Shown here piece by piece: positions 62,396 through 64,000 of a DNA stretch of 64,000 bases (position 1 is its first letter; every line of letters begins with the position of its first letter). The stretch spans positions 1 through 64,000 of the forward strand of contig JAFDZS010000008.1 of NCBI GenBank assembly GCA_018266775.1, read 5' to 3'. The position numbers were made by a program, and so were the translations under genes. The stretch comes from Bacteroidota bacterium. GTDB taxonomy: Bacteria; Bacteroidota; Bacteroidia; Chitinophagales; Chitinophagaceae. The notes below the pieces were generated by a model. It saw nothing but the letters and a program-made list of their open reading frames with translations. It ran no database searches and was not told where the DNA came from.

Positions 62396-64000
62396 TCAAT
62401 TTCCGCCCTCGCCGGGTGGCGTGTACAAATAATTGTCGCTGTCTTTTGGTTTACTGAATTTCAGTTTGCCAAATTTATACGCAAAGCTGATACCGAATGA
62501 GCGGTAAGGCAGTTGCTGAAATGTATTGGTCGTAAATCCTTTTGACTGTTGCACTGCTTTTTGATTAATATAACGGTTAAAAGGATTTACTGCTATAATA
62601 CCAATACTGCCTTTTGTATTTTTAAATTGCCTGCGCAATGCTATCGTGTAAGAAAATGATGGTGGCCGCTGCCCCTGCCATTTCATGCCGGACATATAGT
62701 TGCCAAAAATTTCCCCCGCCATTGCTTTGGAGAACTGATATGCCAGATTGAGGTTGCTGCGTACACCAAAGCCGTTGATCACAGCAGGTGTATCGTACAC
62801 GTTATTCAGGTGCCGGTTGAACATCATTACATTACCGCGTACACTAAATCGTTTGGTTACAGGCATTGATGCTGCAATATTTACACCAGCCCTCACTTCT
62901 GCCGCAATGGTGGCTCGTGTGGTTATGGTCAAATCCTGGTAAGTGGAATCCCCGATTTTATACAATGAATAATAAGTAGTGTAAGGTTTAATATCCGGGC
63001 TGTTGCGTTGCATGTATAACACAATATTGATATTGCCGCCTTTATCATAAGTTTTGGCATAAGTGAGTTCATACATGTGCCCGATCTCCGGCTGCAGGTT
63101 AGGGTTACCGGTGGTAACCGCATGCGGATCGCTTAAGTTATAGAAAGGATTTAAGTCCCTGAAGTCTGGCCTTTCCAAACGATACGAATAAGCCAATTTA
63201 ATGGACTGTCCTTTATTCATTTTATGCTGCATGATAATGGAAGGCGCCAGGTTTTTGTAAGCAGGGATAGTGGCTTTGCCTGAATTGGAATATGTGGCAT
63301 TATTATCAGTATATTCATACCGTATGCCAGTCTTTACGTCTAACCATTCCTGTAATGGAAATGAAAGTGACAGGTAACCGGCATAAACATTCCGTTTAAA
63401 GTCAGACTGGAAGGACTGTTTACCATCTTTCACCAATACCCCTGCGCCCTGCAGTGTAAGCACATCTGCATTGCTGAGAATAGATTCCATCCCTAATTTT
63501 AACCCGGTTTCCACCATAATATTTTCAGTAATGGGGTGTGTATAATTTACGCCAAAGTCTGTTTCATTTTCTTTACCGGGGTTTAAGCTGGTGGAACCAG
63601 CATAAGCGGTATCTGCATTTTGATAGCGCTGCTTTTGATTGTAGAAAGTATTGTTCTGCGAATAACTGCCATTGTAAAACAGTTCCAGTTCCTGGTTGTC
63701 CCGTGCAAATTTTCTTTTGTAAGCAATTTCGTTATCCATAGTTGTCACATCAACCTTTGTATCGGCAAAACGAATGCTCCTGTTGGTGCTGGTTATGGAA
63801 CCCAGTGCATCGTACTGAATGGATAGCTGGTTATAATCGCCGCTGTTATGATTTGCAAAATGATTAAAGCCAATACTGCCGCTGAAACTTTCATTTTTTG
63901 AAAGCGACCAGTCAAAGCCCAAACCATATTTGTAACCGTTCCTGGTAAAATCTGATTCGCTTTGCTGCATAAATCTTGAACTGCTGTTATTGGTATACGA
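62396..64000 (-). CDS. Outer-membrane beta-barrel protein of the TonB-receptor superfamily, truncated by the window edge
   Basis: The frame is open to the right edge, so only the C-terminal 534 residues are seen; the internal ATG at 63970 is not the start. The pattern of alternating strands, EIGHMYELTYAKTYDKGGNINIVLYMQ, ERPDFRDLNPFYNLSDPHAVTTGNPNLQPE and AYKFGKLKF, is that of the outer membrane beta-barrel family 3 (receptor-like barrels, often with a carboxypeptidase-regulatory-like N-terminus). It ends with YTPPGEGGN after the last strand. Ligand unknown. Confidence 0.9.
   Translation of the reverse strand, partial: SYTNNSSSRFMQQSESDFTRNGYKYGLGFDWSLSKNESFSGSIGFNHFANHNSGDYNQLSIQYDALGSITSTNRSIRFADTKVDVTTMDNEIAYKRKFARDNQELELFYNGSYSQNNTFYNQKQRYQNADTAYAGSTSLNPGKENETDFGVNYTHPITENIMVETGLKLGMESILSNADVLTLQGAGVLVKDGKQSFQSDFKRNVYAGYLSLSFPLQEWLDVKTGIRYEYTDNNATYSNSGKATIPAYKNLAPSIIMQHKMNKGQSIKLAYSYRLERPDFRDLNPFYNLSDPHAVTTGNPNLQPEIGHMYELTYAKTYDKGGNINIVLYMQRNSPDIKPYTTYYSLYKIGDSTYQDLTITTRATIAAEVRAGVNIAASMPVTKRFSVRGNVMMFNRHLNNVYDTPAVINGFGVRSNLNLAYQFSKAMAGEIFGNYMSGMKWQGQRPPSFSYTIALRRQFKNTKGSIGIIAVNPFNRYINQKAVQQSKGFTTNTFQQLPYRSFGISFAYKFGKLKFSKPKDSDNYLYTPPGEGGN

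Overview
The window reads as a chromosomal segment of a Bacteroidota bacterium, most likely class Chitinophagia and probably family Chitinophagaceae. Direct signs are SusC/SusD-type outer-membrane genes, several TonB-dependent receptors with N-terminal carboxypeptidase-regulatory-like domains, secreted proteins ending in type IX secretion (T9SS) C-terminal domains, starts without Shine-Dalgarno sequences, and promoters of the Bacteroidota type (TTG or TTTG, about 19 nt, then TAnnTTTG). The genus assignment is a guess. I see no tRNA, rRNA, prophage, insertion sequence or CRISPR array.

Left part (1-23.7 kb): mostly secreted proteins and housekeeping genes. It holds a truncated reprolysin-like metalloprotease, a 2138-residue M36 (fungalysin-type) protease preceded by a small secreted protein that resembles a free protease prodomain, a stand-alone atpA, a 1020-residue Asp-box/T9SS protein, an ECF sigma factor operon, an unpaired transketolase C-terminal subunit, a polysaccharide deacetylase, galE, and a Pit-type phosphate transporter with its PhoU-like partner.

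Centre (24-34.3 kb): one long operon joins a SusC/SusD pair to an alkaline-phosphatase-superfamily enzyme, a PhnZ-like phosphonate oxygenase, a phosphonatase-like HAD hydrolase, an MFS transporter resembling organophosphate antiporters and a FAD-dependent oxidoreductase of the phosphonate-associated type. I read it as an outer-membrane-to-cytoplasm aminophosphonate utilisation locus. Dispersed palindromic repeats and cydAB follow.

Right part (37-64 kb): a second phosphorus-related block. It has two TonB receptor + beta-helix lipoprotein pairs (one followed by a purple-acid-phosphatase-like enzyme), an Oar-like TonB receptor, a second alkaline-phosphatase-superfamily gene, a PAP2-GtrA-GT39 envelope operon, a PlcP-like phospholipase C + glycosyltransferase + GH1 operon (membrane lipid remodelling) and a two-component system.

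The unifying, non-coding signal is an array of four hexamers close to (G/T/A)TAA(C/T)A at an exact 11-bp period. It lies upstream of two TonB receptors, the phosphatase gene, the PAP2 operon, the PlcP operon, the response regulator gene and a putative small RNA. In four cases a Bacteroidota -7 element (TTTG) starts exactly 19 nt after the start of the last hexamer. The hexamer matches the half-site known for PhoP of Bacillus, so I propose a phosphate-starvation regulon. This rests on pattern reading only.
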